This document shows, in pieces, positions 1 to 10,955 of a stretch of 64,000 nucleotides of DNA. The notes below the pieces were generated by a model that worked only from the letters and a program-made list of their open reading frames with translations, did not search any database and was not told the DNA's origin. Source of the stretch: Hofstenia miamia (Eukaryota; Xenacoelomorpha; Acoela). The number at the start of each line of letters is the position of its first letter. Position 1 is the stretch's first letter. A program made the position numbers and the translations under genes. The DNA is taken from positions 1,135,049-1,199,048 of the forward strand of contig SCFE01000020.1 of NCBI GenBank assembly GCA_004352715.1, given 5' to 3'.

Positions 1-715
1 ACTGCCAGTGAAGTTAGTAATCATAGCAATTTGCATTCTTATTTGGTGAATCAATTAATTGATGTAAAAAAGTCCATGTTTTTGGTCCTTTTAATACCAA
101 AGCTAGAAGGGACTATGTCTTAGTTGGATGATTTGAACTCGCTAATTATCATATTATTCAGCTAAATTCAGAGGACCTTATTCTTATATACTGCAATTCA
201 AGAAGGACGAAAATGACTGACACTAATATAACTCTGAAGTTGCACCTGCACTCATTTGCCAGTTGCAAAAGTGTGTGGGGTCAATATCTGCTGAGAATGG
301 TCACTTAAGATATTCAAGAAGCTGATGACAAAAGATAGAAATATTCAGCAGAAAACATGGCAGCTTACATTTTCTAGTATTTTGCGATAAAACATTTCAC
401 ATAAATCTAACATTATTTATGCAGTGGAATTATTCATTTTGTAATGTATTACTTACATTTGTAAACCGCAGAAATCAAAATAATTGGCTGAAATAAAGGG
501 AATTTTTAAAAATACAGGCATTTTTAGGTTGCCATATATAATATACATGAACGAAGTTAACTTTAAAAATTAGAAATAACTCTATATTATTTAAATAAAA
601 ATGTGAAGATAAAAATTGGGATATTCTATTCGGTTTTAGCAACTGTATTAAAAAGCTCATATGAAAATGCGTGACAGTTTGCATTAATAGAAAAAAGTTT
701 AAATTTTCGAATACC
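1..715. other. Non-coding AT-rich sequence, nothing recognised
   Basis: No reading frame in this stretch resembles a known protein. The longest one (475-783, minus) is low-complexity and hydrophobic, as expected by chance in AT-rich DNA. Confidence 0.5.
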
Positions 716-938
716 TTAACACTTGAACGGCCAAATGTGTCAAAAGTCATTAAAACTAAAAATTTGTTTACTTCCACATGCATTTAGTAAAAACAACAGC
801 AGGTATATGCATCACAAAATCTACTGATTATCCATTTGAATTTGCATGTGTAATTTTTTTCATTCATTTACCTAATGTTCTATATTGAAGCTTTGTTTGA
901 AAAAGAATCCTAAGGAGAAATGACCTTTCTAGTGTTAA
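716..938. mobile_element. piggyBac-type MITE, TTAA-bounded (copy A)
   Basis: The element starts with TTAACACTTGAACGG and ends with CCTTTCTAGTGTTAA, so it has imperfect terminal inverted repeats that include the TTAA target expected of piggyBac. The internal sequence matches the reverse complement of the MITE at 4112-4327: both carry a stretch like ATTTGAATTTSCATRTGTAA, so the two belong to one family. The right terminus shares its outer 14 bases with the right end of the piggyBac at 57743-60363. It has no coding capacity. A (TA)n run follows directly. Confidence 0.72.
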
Positions 939-1800
939 TATATATATATATATAACTGGTGTGCCTTGAGTATTGCTTGGTGTAGTTTCATTTCATCGGA
1001 GTATCTTCTGATTCTTCTTTTCATCCACAGATGTTTTATTTACTGTAGATTGAGTTAAAATCAATGTTTGATTTAAAATTATAGAATTGCACCTAGTAGA
1101 TTTTTCAAATGACGAGTTGAATTACAGTGGAAAAAAAATTTGCACCTCATATGTCATCAAACAGATTGTTTCAGGGAATGTTACTAAGACATTTTAATGA
1201 TGAATTTCACTTTTACAAAGAATGTTTTTGCAAAAATTTACAAATTTACATTATAGAATTTTAAAATTTGCTATACGTAAAACATTTCCCTACAAAGAAA
1301 ATTGTTCATGTTAAACTTTTTCATTTCGATGGCATTGGTTAAAGTTAAGATCAACTTGTAGATTGACTTTAGACTTTAAAATTATTAATTTTTTAAAGAG
1401 AAACTGCTTTTTTTAATTTACAACTCTAAAACTTTAAATTAACCATTTTCTTGAATTTGATTCGATCTTTCAAACAATAATTTTAACATTCTCCGAAAGC
1501 ACTTCAACATTTAATCAAAGAAGAAATTTTTGGTGCAAGTGTCTTTAAGTAAAGTGACATTTCCTCAGTTGTTTTCTACTTTAATGCAAGTAGACATAGT
1601 AAAAGTTATATGAGATTAACATCATGAGTCAGTGTGTATAGGAAGGTCTTACTTTGAAAGAAGAATTGACAAAAACTTCCGCTTTACATCCAAAGATTAA
1701 TTTGCCTATTAGCATAGCTGGTATTTTAATTACTACATTACTCCTAGGGGCGCAATTCCATTTGGGTACATTTTTATGACACTTTTTAAGTATTTTTTTT
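939..1800. other. Non-coding, (TA)n then nothing recognised
   Basis: A short TA microsatellite follows the MITE. The rest is AT-rich with no supported gene. Confidence 0.45.
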
Positions 1801-1807
1801 ACAATTT

Positions 1808-1930
1808 TGCAGTTTGCTAGACCAAAGTTGGGTATGTTTGAAACTAATATAATCTATACACTGAAGTTGAAAATTCTAAATGGAGAATATGATGCTAATG
1901 TACAATTTCAAAAAGTTATTTAAGAAATTA
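1808..1930. repeat. Diverged dispersed repeat, partner at 52590-52705
   Basis: Both places carry a similar run around ACACTGAARTTGAARAT followed by a CATATGATRCTAATGTA-like block in the same order. Similarity is partial and judged by eye; the repeat class is unknown. Confidence 0.4.
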
Positions 1931-1980
1931 TATAGCATTCACCACAACTGTTCTCCAATAATCTACTTTTTCAATTTCAG

Positions 1981-2106
1981 CACATCTTTTCCAATAGCTC
2001 AGGTCAACAACAGCCCAGCGCAGGTCTATCTCCAAATTCAAATCCTGTTAACAGAAGAAAGGACAGGACTGAGGATAATTCCATATTAAGGCTGTGCTGC
2101 CACTAA
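1981..2106 (+). CDS. Candidate terminal coding exon of an unknown gene
   Basis: A pyrimidine-rich acceptor ending in TTTTTCAATTTCAG stops at 1980. The next 41 codons are open and end at TAA 2104-2106. The stretch is visibly richer in G and C than its surroundings and encodes a hydrophilic tail rich in Ser, Gln, Pro and Asn (SSGQQQPSAGLSPNSNPVN) followed by a charged segment, unlike random AT-rich translation. An AATAAA hexamer lies downstream near 2385. No family is recognised. The rest of the gene would lie upstream, outside the window or in unidentified exons. A competing frame across the same bases starts at 1880 and ends at 2089, so coding status is uncertain. Confidence 0.35.
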   Translation, partial: HIFSNSSGQQQPSAGLSPNSNPVNRRKDRTEDNSILRLCCH

Positions 2107-2693
2107 GTAAATTTAGTTAAATTTTGTAACTTAGCATAATTTGAATTTTATACCTAATTTCTTTATTATTTTTTTAGCATTGCGATGTAAATCACCATGT
2201 TCACTACAAATTTTCACTTATGCAAAATATAATTTCATAAACATTTCAACAAAAATGTCTATATTTCTCATTGGAGTTTCGCTTAAATAGTGGATTAAAT
2301 TGCCCTTTGCCATAAATTTCAGACACGTAGGGGTGGAAATTTTTTATTTGGAACGCTACAACTACATGTAGATTTTTCTAGTTCAATAAATAATGCATTT
2401 TTGTTTTCCACATAATTGATTATTGCCAACTTTTGGCAATCTTTGGAATGAAAATAAAAGTATCAAAAGTAAATTAACTAGTTTTGTATTAAAAAATTAA
2501 TACATAAAACATAAAAGCATTTTCAAAGAAAAATAATCGTTGTTTGATAACCGGGCTTATTCATGCAGCAAAATTTTGATTCCCCACGAAATTTGCCTTG
2601 GGAATTCCCATGTGGCCCGCGGATTCCCACAACACAAACTATATGTATGTCTATCTATACTAACTATTTAGCTACTTTGCTTACATATATATA
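2107..2693. other. Non-coding, possible 3' UTR of the candidate exon
   Basis: AT-rich, with a polyadenylation-like AATAAATAA near 2386. Nothing else is recognised before the gap. Confidence 0.35.
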
Positions 2694-3693
2694 NNNNNNN
2701 NNNNNNNNNNNNNNNNNNNNNNNNNNNNNNNNNNNNNNNNNNNNNNNNNNNNNNNNNNNNNNNNNNNNNNNNNNNNNNNNNNNNNNNNNNNNNNNNNNNN
2801 NNNNNNNNNNNNNNNNNNNNNNNNNNNNNNNNNNNNNNNNNNNNNNNNNNNNNNNNNNNNNNNNNNNNNNNNNNNNNNNNNNNNNNNNNNNNNNNNNNNN
2901 NNNNNNNNNNNNNNNNNNNNNNNNNNNNNNNNNNNNNNNNNNNNNNNNNNNNNNNNNNNNNNNNNNNNNNNNNNNNNNNNNNNNNNNNNNNNNNNNNNNN
3001 NNNNNNNNNNNNNNNNNNNNNNNNNNNNNNNNNNNNNNNNNNNNNNNNNNNNNNNNNNNNNNNNNNNNNNNNNNNNNNNNNNNNNNNNNNNNNNNNNNNN
3101 NNNNNNNNNNNNNNNNNNNNNNNNNNNNNNNNNNNNNNNNNNNNNNNNNNNNNNNNNNNNNNNNNNNNNNNNNNNNNNNNNNNNNNNNNNNNNNNNNNNN
3201 NNNNNNNNNNNNNNNNNNNNNNNNNNNNNNNNNNNNNNNNNNNNNNNNNNNNNNNNNNNNNNNNNNNNNNNNNNNNNNNNNNNNNNNNNNNNNNNNNNNN
3301 NNNNNNNNNNNNNNNNNNNNNNNNNNNNNNNNNNNNNNNNNNNNNNNNNNNNNNNNNNNNNNNNNNNNNNNNNNNNNNNNNNNNNNNNNNNNNNNNNNNN
3401 NNNNNNNNNNNNNNNNNNNNNNNNNNNNNNNNNNNNNNNNNNNNNNNNNNNNNNNNNNNNNNNNNNNNNNNNNNNNNNNNNNNNNNNNNNNNNNNNNNNN
3501 NNNNNNNNNNNNNNNNNNNNNNNNNNNNNNNNNNNNNNNNNNNNNNNNNNNNNNNNNNNNNNNNNNNNNNNNNNNNNNNNNNNNNNNNNNNNNNNNNNNN
3601 NNNNNNNNNNNNNNNNNNNNNNNNNNNNNNNNNNNNNNNNNNNNNNNNNNNNNNNNNNNNNNNNNNNNNNNNNNNNNNNNNNNNNNNNNNNNN
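2694..3693. other. Assembly gap (1000 N)
   Basis: Unresolved bases. The right flank is a TA microsatellite and the left flank ends in TATATATA, which probably caused the break. Confidence 0.99.
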
Positions 3694-3769
3694 TATATAT
3701 ATATATATATATCGCTCTCTGTGCAATAGTCGCTCTGTGTACAGCTTATATTTATATCCCGCTATGTGT

Positions 3770-4111
3770 AAACTTTTTCAAAAAAAATCAAAAAATTTTT
3801 TTTCATTTATTTCTGGCTTGTGTGCTTTTTTTATAATAATTATGTATGGAAATGTTATTTTCTCGCTATTTTCTTAAACTTTGTTTAATTCGGACATTGT
3901 TTAATCTGGATATCTCAGTAGTTTGCGAATATTTACATAATTAAGTTTATATTATGTAGTAATAATGAGATGATTTAATCTGAAAACAATTATTTGCTCA
4001 TACCTTTTTATTCTTTGCCATCCAGCCCTCTAATCCGTATTAATTGAAGTCTAAAATTATGTTAAAACCTTAACAAATATTAAGCTATATGATAGTATTG
4101 ATAATTTATAT
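3770..4111 (+). repeat. Dispersed repeat, partner at 30340-30680
   Basis: About 340 bases match 30340-30680 in the same orientation at high identity, for example TTTCTGGCTTGTGTGCTTTT and GTTTAATTCGGACATTG. The recurring AATTCGGA/AATCCGGA words recall ends of pogo/Tigger-type Tc1-mariner elements, but no transposase is seen. Homology stops exactly where the MITE at 4112 begins. Confidence 0.8.
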
Positions 4112-4327
4112 TTAACACTAGAAGTACCATTACTTCTTAAGATTCATTTTCACATGTAGCATTTCAATTTTAAAATTATGTAAGGGAATTAAAAAAATTA
4201 CATATGGAAATTCAAATAGATTATCGATATTTTTGGAGGTGTATATACATGCTGTTGTATTTAACAAATGCATACGCAAAATTTAAATTTGAGTCAGTTT
4301 TGACATGTTTGGTACTTCTAGTGTTAA
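4112..4327. mobile_element. piggyBac-type MITE, TTAA-bounded (copy B)
   Basis: The ends are TTAACACTAGAAGTACC and its exact inverse GGTACTTCTAGTGTTAA, a perfect 17-base terminal inverted repeat carrying the TTAA target duplication. It is 216 bases long, close to copy A (716-938), and its interior matches copy A in opposite orientation. A short reading frame that crosses it is not a gene. It sits at the right edge of the dispersed repeat at 3770. Confidence 0.85.
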
Positions 4328-5190
4328 AACAATCACAAGAATCAACATCAATACAAGTTTTTACCGCTTTGAAAATGAACTGTCATTGCAAAACATATTT
4401 CAGGGCTCTTAGTGTAAATTAATACAGATGCATTTTTAGTTTTATTTGTTGACTCTAGAAAAATTGTTTTCTCCAATTAATGTTTCATCCTTCTAGTGAC
4501 TGCATTCTGATGCTGCAAATAACATTTTGTTGAACATATTGAGCATGATTTGAACACCGATACCAAACTGGGCACAGTAAACCTAAACACTGACTGTAAT
4601 TCAATTATCTCCCACTAATTCATACCATAGCACTTTGATATCCACCTCTTACATTAACTCATTTGTAGTTGACGTTTGCTCTTTAAGAACTATATACATG
4701 CAGTTACTTGTAGAACTAGCGCGATTTTAGATGTAAGTCATAAATATATTCGTGTAAAACATTTGTTAGGTAACATTTGTGTATAAAGATTTAAGCTGTA
4801 ACAGTAGCAATTCAAAATAAATTTAAGAGCTGTAATTTGATTGGCGTAATGATTTCAAAATAAATGTGATATTTAAGAATGTTTAGGAGATTGTTGACAT
4901 TTTTTGTTTGTTATTTTGTACAGGGTGCTAAGAAGCACTAGATATGTAAGTTCCTAATTGATAACAAATGCAATACTCCACTTATCTCTAAGCAAATGAG
5001 CTAAATTTTCATAATTATTTCTTAATTAATTTTCTTCAAATTGAAAAGTTGAAATTTATTAATTTCAACGATTTACATTGCAGAAACACCTCATCCATTG
5101 TCAATATTTATTTTATTATGCCCACTAGTAGTAAGAGACCAGGGCAATCCCGTCTCATTGCGACATCCTGAAGTTCTCGTAAAACCCATG
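4328..5190. other. Non-coding AT-rich sequence, nothing firm
   Basis: No supported gene. A 22-base block at 4924-4945 is bracketed by splice-like signals (see findings). Confidence 0.4.
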
Positions 5191-6335
5191 ACTATTTCTA
5201 TTCCATCTAGCAACAAAATATTTTGACAAATTAAATTCAGCAAATAAATTTTTTGATGATGTTTTTATTTTTGATTGTTGGATTTGGGCAAAGTGATATA
5301 ATTGTTGACAAGAAATGTTTTTGACGGAATCAAATTGTTAAATTCTTAAACTCCATGATGCATTCGCAATTCTAAATGTACAAATACTTGTAAATAGTGT
5401 ATTACTCACACTCAATAAATACAGATGCATGGTACTTAAATTATAAAATTTCAAGAAAATTACAAAGTAATATTTTTTTCAAATTGAAAACAATGTCTAT
5501 AAAATTGCTTAACCATAACAAACCCAGCTGACTTGGAAAAATTTAATACATGTTCTTTGGTAAATATCATCCAAATGACATAACAAAGCGAAAATTAATG
5601 TGTATAATTTATAGTTTCAGTAAGCTACTAGATATAAAAATAGTAAGTTTAGAGTGGATGTGATTAAACAAAATATTCAAAATAGCAAAAATCAACATGT
5701 ATAATTTAGTTTAAAGGGTAAAATTTAAAAAACATATTCAAATAATGGTAAAATATTATAATATTTATAGACTATCAAACAAAACTATCAACATGGCTCC
5801 GTTTTTGCGTGTAGATGCATTTGCCAGTCCGAAACACATTGCCTGTAAATTCTGACATGTCACCAATTTGTGTCATTCTTTATCGTTATATGGCAATAAA
5901 CAAGTCTTCTTAAAGTGAAACCGTTTTAATTGAAGCAAAACATGCTTTAAGTTGTGCCTACATCGTTGAAAAACCGTCTATGATATGTAAACTATAACCA
6001 AGAACAAAAAAACTTTGTAAACATCATCACTATTTTAAAGGTTAATTTTATTTTACTAATTATTTATTGTAAAATTTTTTGGTTATTTTATTTTTTCAAG
6101 TTAATTATTTTGGTTATTTATTTTTGCAATTTATTTCTTTGCTAAGAGATTTTAATTAAATCAAATATGCTGCTATTTCATTTTAAATTTCCTTACATTC
6201 TAATGATTTACATCTGCAATTATTGTAATTTATTTTGTTTTGTCAGGGAATCTATACATTACATGCAAAAGGCTATATCTCGTTTTTTCAAATACATTGA
6301 TATTTCATTGTAAAAATTCCATGCGTTCTATTGTT

Positions 6336-7258
6336 CAGGGCTTCCCATTGTGCTGTTAACAGCAAACAGCAACCCTTTTGAGGTTAACAGCTGTGATATT
6401 TTTTACTTAGTTTGAATCAATAAAAATTAGTAGATCGGCGCTGACATTGAAAGTAAAAGAGCAGGAGGTTTTTTGATGGTCTTTGATCATGTGAAAACAT
6501 TGAAAAAATATACTCTAAAAATGCATTTTCCGAGTTAGTTCTTAAATGTTTTTAATGTTACTTTAGGGGGTCAGCACAACACCATTGGGACTAGCTGTGA
6601 ACAAAATTGAAAATAGTTCACTTTAATTCACATTTGCTTAAAAACTTTGTGAAACTAACTTAGCAAATTATTTTCACACAATATTTATGTAGTTTGTTAG
6701 AATTAGTAGATTACGCCAATGGAAAGAAAATGTATCTTTCAACATCAACAATTACTGTGCTAATTATTTGTTTACAGCCGAGGGGAAGGTGTCATTCACC
6801 CTTCTTTTAAAAAAACCTAAACATGCCTCTGATACCTGGTGCTTTGTAATTTTTTTTTGAAAAGTCAATCATCCATTTTACAAAGAATTTGATAAAGTGC
6901 GAGACATGACAGTTATAAATGCACACAGCACACAACAAAATTTTCAAATGACTCAAAAAATCAATATTAATAAAAAAACAAATATAAACTATAATTGATA
7001 TGTTGAATCAACCTCTAACAATGGTGTTTGTTGATTACTTGGGGCTGCAAGTATCTTTATCAATTACTAGAGAACTGGTTTGTATTATTGTGCGGTTTTG
7101 ATGGCCTGTTGAGGGGATTGAAAGACATTGATAGTGTGTTAACAACACAGATAATATGCCAAAATGGGTTAAATTTTATGTGCTGTATTAAATAGCACTT
7201 GTTTGCTGTTTGCTGTAACAGCTTGCAGCTGTTAACAGCAGTCGTGTTGGGAGCCCTG
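6336..7258. mobile_element. Non-autonomous hAT-type element
   Basis: The element begins CAGGGCTTCCCATTG and ends GTTGGGAGCCCTG. These are inverted repeats of the CAGGG..CCCTG type typical of hAT transposons, followed inward by TGTTAACAGC-rich subterminal sequence on both sides. The flanks CTATTGTT (6328-6335) and CTAATTTT (7259-7266) match at six of eight positions, fitting an aged 8-bp target duplication. It interrupts a copy of the 105-base unit of the surrounding cluster, which continues after 7266. No transposase frame remains. Confidence 0.78.
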
Positions 7259-8616
7259 CTAATTTTTAACATCTGCAATCACTGTAATGTATTTCATTTT
7301 GTCGAGGAGCTTATATGTTACATCCAAAAGGCTACATCTCGTTTTTTCAAATATGTTGCTATTTCATTGTAAAAATTCCATGCATTCTAATGTTTAACAT
7401 CCACAATTGTTGTAATTTATTTTGTTTTTCGAGAGTCTATACATTACGTGCAAAGTGTTAAATTTTGTTTTTTCGAATACACTGCTATTTCATTGTAAAA
7501 TTCTATAGGGTTAATTCATTTTTTCGCTAATACGAATGGAAAAAATATTCACCATACTTAAACATTACAGACATATGAAATATAGACTTACATGATAAAG
7601 GCAATTTCGTTTTCTCAAAAAGTCAAAATAAATTCACATAGTATTTGATTTACATAGTGGGACTTTTTATTTGATATTTTATTTTAGAAGTAACTAGACA
7701 AAGGTAGTATGATATTCATTTTGAAGATATAACAAGATTTACATTGTTAAGTAAATTCAACAATCACCAGCCAATATCTGTAAAAATTGAATAATGTTTT
7801 TGTTTTACTGGAGAATTTTTCTTCTTCCCTTATAAATTATCACGCATTAAAATTACACAAATCTCCACACACATTGCTGTTCATAAAGATATTTTATACA
7901 TTGTTTCTTAAAATTCGGTTGTTTTAAGGTGTTGATAATAAGCCAACTAGATAATTTCTTTTTGTTTTAGCATCTACCAAACTAACAATGATGCTAGCTT
8001 TTACAATTTATCATGAAATAAATTACAACAATTGCAAATGTTAATCATTAGAACATATGGAATTTCTACAATGAAATAGCAAGGTAATTGAAAAAGCAAA
8101 GTGTAGCCTTTTCCATGTAATGTATAGTCTCTCTGACAAAATGAAATAAATTACAATAATTGCAGATGTAAATCATTAGAACATATAGAATTTTTACAAT
8201 GAAATAGCAGCCTATTTGATTTCAGTCAAATGCTATAATTTAAATTTCTTAGCAAAGAAATAATTTGCAAAAATAAGTTAACAAAATAATTAAGTTGAAA
8301 AAATAAATTTACCAAAATATTTTACAATAAATAATTAGTAAAATAAAATTAATTTTTAAAATAGTGGTGATGTTTACAAGGTTTCTTTGTTCTTGATTCT
8401 AGTACTTTGTAATTTTCTTGAAATTCTATCTTTTAAATACCATGTGTCTGTATTTTTTGCGTGTGAATAATACACTATTTACAAGTATTTGTACATTTAA
8501 AATGGCGATTGCATCATGGAGTTTACAAATTTAACAATTGGAAATCATATCTCTCAGTGGAAAAAATGGAGATCAACTATGAAAAACGAATGTGTCATCA
8601 TATTCACGCAGTAAAG

Positions 8617-8900
8617 TTACAAAAGCCAAAACCCATTTAATGTATTCACCCACGCAAGATCCATAAACCAAGAAAATAAACTGAAAAAGGTGTGTAAAGT
8701 CTGCAAAGCCCTTTGAAAAGTGGAAAACCCCATGTAATGTATACAGCCATGCAAATTGAATAAAACTGGAAAAGATGTGAAAGTCAATAAAAGATACAAC
8801 AATCTACAAATGTGTACACCCTGAAAATCACTTGATAAGCCGACAAAGATGTAACAGTCAGCAAATGTGTACATCCCATGAAAATCCATAAAAAACCAAA
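8617..8900. repeat. Degenerate tandem repeat inside the right arm
   Basis: Related blocks recur: AAAACCCATTTAATGTATTC and AAAACCCCATGTAATGTATA lie about 117 bases apart, and two ATGTGTACA-containing blocks follow. The minus-strand reading frame across it is repetitive (ADCYIFVGLSS / CRLLYLLL) and is judged not to be a gene. Confidence 0.5.
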
Positions 8901-9540
8901 AAATAAATGCAAAGAAAAGATCATTGTGTAAAACTAATGTAATAATAGTATATTAATGAAAGCAGCATGTATATGTATAAACCCTACTAGCAACATTGCA
9001 TGTATAATTTTTCAGAAAGCAAAATTGTCTTTATCATGTAAGTCTATATATCATGTGCCTGGAATGGTTAAGTATGGCGAATATTTTACCATTTTGTAAT
9101 TGCAAAAAACGAATTAAACATGTGGAATTTTTTATAATGAAATTGCATGTTTTGAAAAAAGAAATGAAGTCCTTTGCATGTAATGTATTGATTGCTGAAA
9201 ACGTCAAAAACATTTCTTGTCATCAATTATCACTTTGCCCAAATCCTAGCCATCAAAAATAAAAACATCATCAAAAAATTTATTTGCTCAATTTACTATT
9301 GTCAAAAATATTTTGTTGCTAGATGGAATAGAATCAGTCTATTTCCACATGAAAAAGTTAATGAAATGGCAAAATTGTTTAACTGTTGTAGCAAGCATAA
9401 TTGTATGCACGAATAGTGATCAAACCTTTAAAAAACCTCTCCATTACCTATTCACCTACTTATTTGCCTAAAATTGGCTATTTGTGGTTCTTTCTTTCAA
9501 CTTATAGCTTCATGTGTCATTTTTTAGGAGCTTAATTAAC

Positions 9541-9675
9541 TTTAATAAGAACATGCAAGATATATTTCGACTTACCAAGTCATTGTAAGTTTTACAAATT
9601 ATTCCTTCTAAATTTACTAGATTTTACAATAATAATTATAATTTCTTAAATTTTAAAAAGTGGCAAATTTAATTT
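9541..9675 (-). repeat. Left inverted terminal repeat of Penelope-like element
   Basis: About 130 bases from AATAAGAACATGCAAGATAT to TGGCAAATTTAATTT are the inverse of 10631-10765, with a few mismatches. They include the reverse complement of the last coding bases of the element's endonuclease. Inverted or direct pseudo-LTRs are known in Penelope-like elements. Confidence 0.8.
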
Positions 9676-9685
9676 ACAAATATAG

Positions 9686-10661
9686 TTAAGTTCTACTCTT
9701 GAAAATATATATTTAACTACAATTGAAAACAAATTTACAACATCAGACATCCACTTCATTTATTATCAATGCTATATGGATGATATATTTGCATTAGGAA
9801 AAAATGAAGAAACATCAGAAAACATACTTACAAAATTGAATCTAATTGACAAGAATATTCAGTTTACAAAAGAGATTGAAACTAAGAACAAATTTTATTT
9901 TTTGAATGTACAAATAATTAGAAAAGATAACAAATTTGAAACTGGAATCTATTAAAAACCAACAAACACAGGATTGTTATTGAACTACAACTCAAATACG
10001 CCTTTAAATTACAAAATATCATTAATTAAAGGTTGTATTCATTTAAAAATTTGACAATTGCAGCACATATAGAACAATTAACCAAGAAATAGGAAAACTT
10101 AAGATCAAATTAAAGAAGAATGAATATCCAAATAATTTCATAGATCGACATATTAAGAAATCATTAGAAGACATTTTAATTAAAAACAAAAGATCAAAAA
10201 ACAATCAAACTAATTATGAACATTGTTTTAAGATCGAATATAGAGGACTTCATACTGAAAACATGATCAAAAAACTCAAGAAAATATCAATAATTAAAGA
10301 AAATGTTAGATTTATATATAGCAATCATAAGCTAAGAACAAAATTTCAATTAAAATCTACAACTGAAGAAACCAATAAATCAAATATAATTTATCAAATC
10401 AAATGCATCTGTGGTGAAGATTATATTGGTTTTTCTAGTAGACAACTATCAAGAAGAATTAAAGAACATGAGACCAGTTCTAATATATCTAATCATCTAA
10501 ATAAATGCGGACTAAATTTTGAAACTAAAATATTACATCAGACGTCAAGATCAAGTAATTTAAAGATTATTGAGAGTATTTTTATAAAATCCTTAGAACC
10601 AAGTTTAAACACAAAAGAAGACTATATTTATAAATTAAATTTGCCACTATTTAAAATTTAA
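9686..10661 (+). pseudogene. Penelope-like retroelement: RT end plus GIY-YIG endonuclease
   Basis: The reverse-transcriptase catalytic motif is read as CYMDDIF at 9770-9790, followed by a palm/thumb stretch in the same frame with FLNVQIIRK and GIY-stop-KPTNT, a form of the GIYRKPTxT block typical of Penelope elements. The stop is at 9953-9955. A frame change follows, and from about 10076 the frame stays open to TAA 10659-10661. Counting from Met 10263, the last 132 residues hold a GIY-YIG nuclease: NIIYQIKC at 41-48, EDYIG at 52-56, RRIKEHE at 64-70, an acidic ESIF at 104-107 and PSLN at 113-116. The Cys-x-Cys ahead of YIG and the later His/Cys residues fit the zinc-binding variant found in this group. 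The N-terminal RT region is missing, so the copy is 5' truncated and dead. Confidence 0.85.
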
Positions 10662-10765
10662 GAAATTATAATTATTATTGTAAAATCTAGTAAATTTAGA
10701 GGGAATAATTTGTAAAACTGACAATGACTTGGTAAGTTGAAATATCTTGTATGTTCTTATTATAG
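10631..10765 (+). repeat. Right inverted terminal repeat of Penelope-like element
   Basis: This is the partner of 9541-9675. It overlaps the last codons and stop of the endonuclease frame and ends in TTGTATGTTCTTATTATAG. Confidence 0.8.
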
Positions 10766-10955
10766 CTTCATACTGTGGCATAATCCGTGTGTGGTCAAAT
10801 ATAGAGAAACTAAGGACACAAATAAGACTAGTTTATAGTAATTTGATTAAAATGTAAACACACGGTTATTATCCTTTGATTATTTTGTACAATTTTATAC
10901 AGGCAGTTTTGATAATTAGTTATATCAGCAAAACAGTTTGACAAAATACTAAAAG

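Larger units (their letters stand above)
5195..9345. repeat. Complex inverted-repeat cluster
   Basis: Left-hand segments recur inverted on the right: 5195-5335 against about 9200-9340 (GACAAGAAATGTTTTTGAC and its inverse), 5340-5470 against about 8403-8540, and 5995-6335 against about 8040-8400. A roughly 105-base unit (TTTTTCAAATAC..ATTTCATTGTAAAAATTCCATG) occurs direct at 6190-6335 and twice at 7260-7500, and inverted at 8030-8220 and about 9110-9190. Another block, 7530-7620, is inverted at 9010-9100. The arms differ by insertions and deletions; 5470-5995 has no partner on the right. No protein-coding capacity is seen. It looks like a foldback-type element or nested copies of one repeat family. 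Confidence 0.75.

Noticed and set aside
2563-3729. Long open frames across the N runs (2563-3729, 17639-18894, 25081-26146, 26572-27558, 41246-41629)
   Set aside because: They are open only because N translates as unknown. No real coding sequence is present apart from the end of the 27798 frame.
9053-9416. Two plus-strand frames of about 70 codons
   Set aside because: They lie in the right arm of the inverted-repeat cluster; the matching left arm is not open in the same way.
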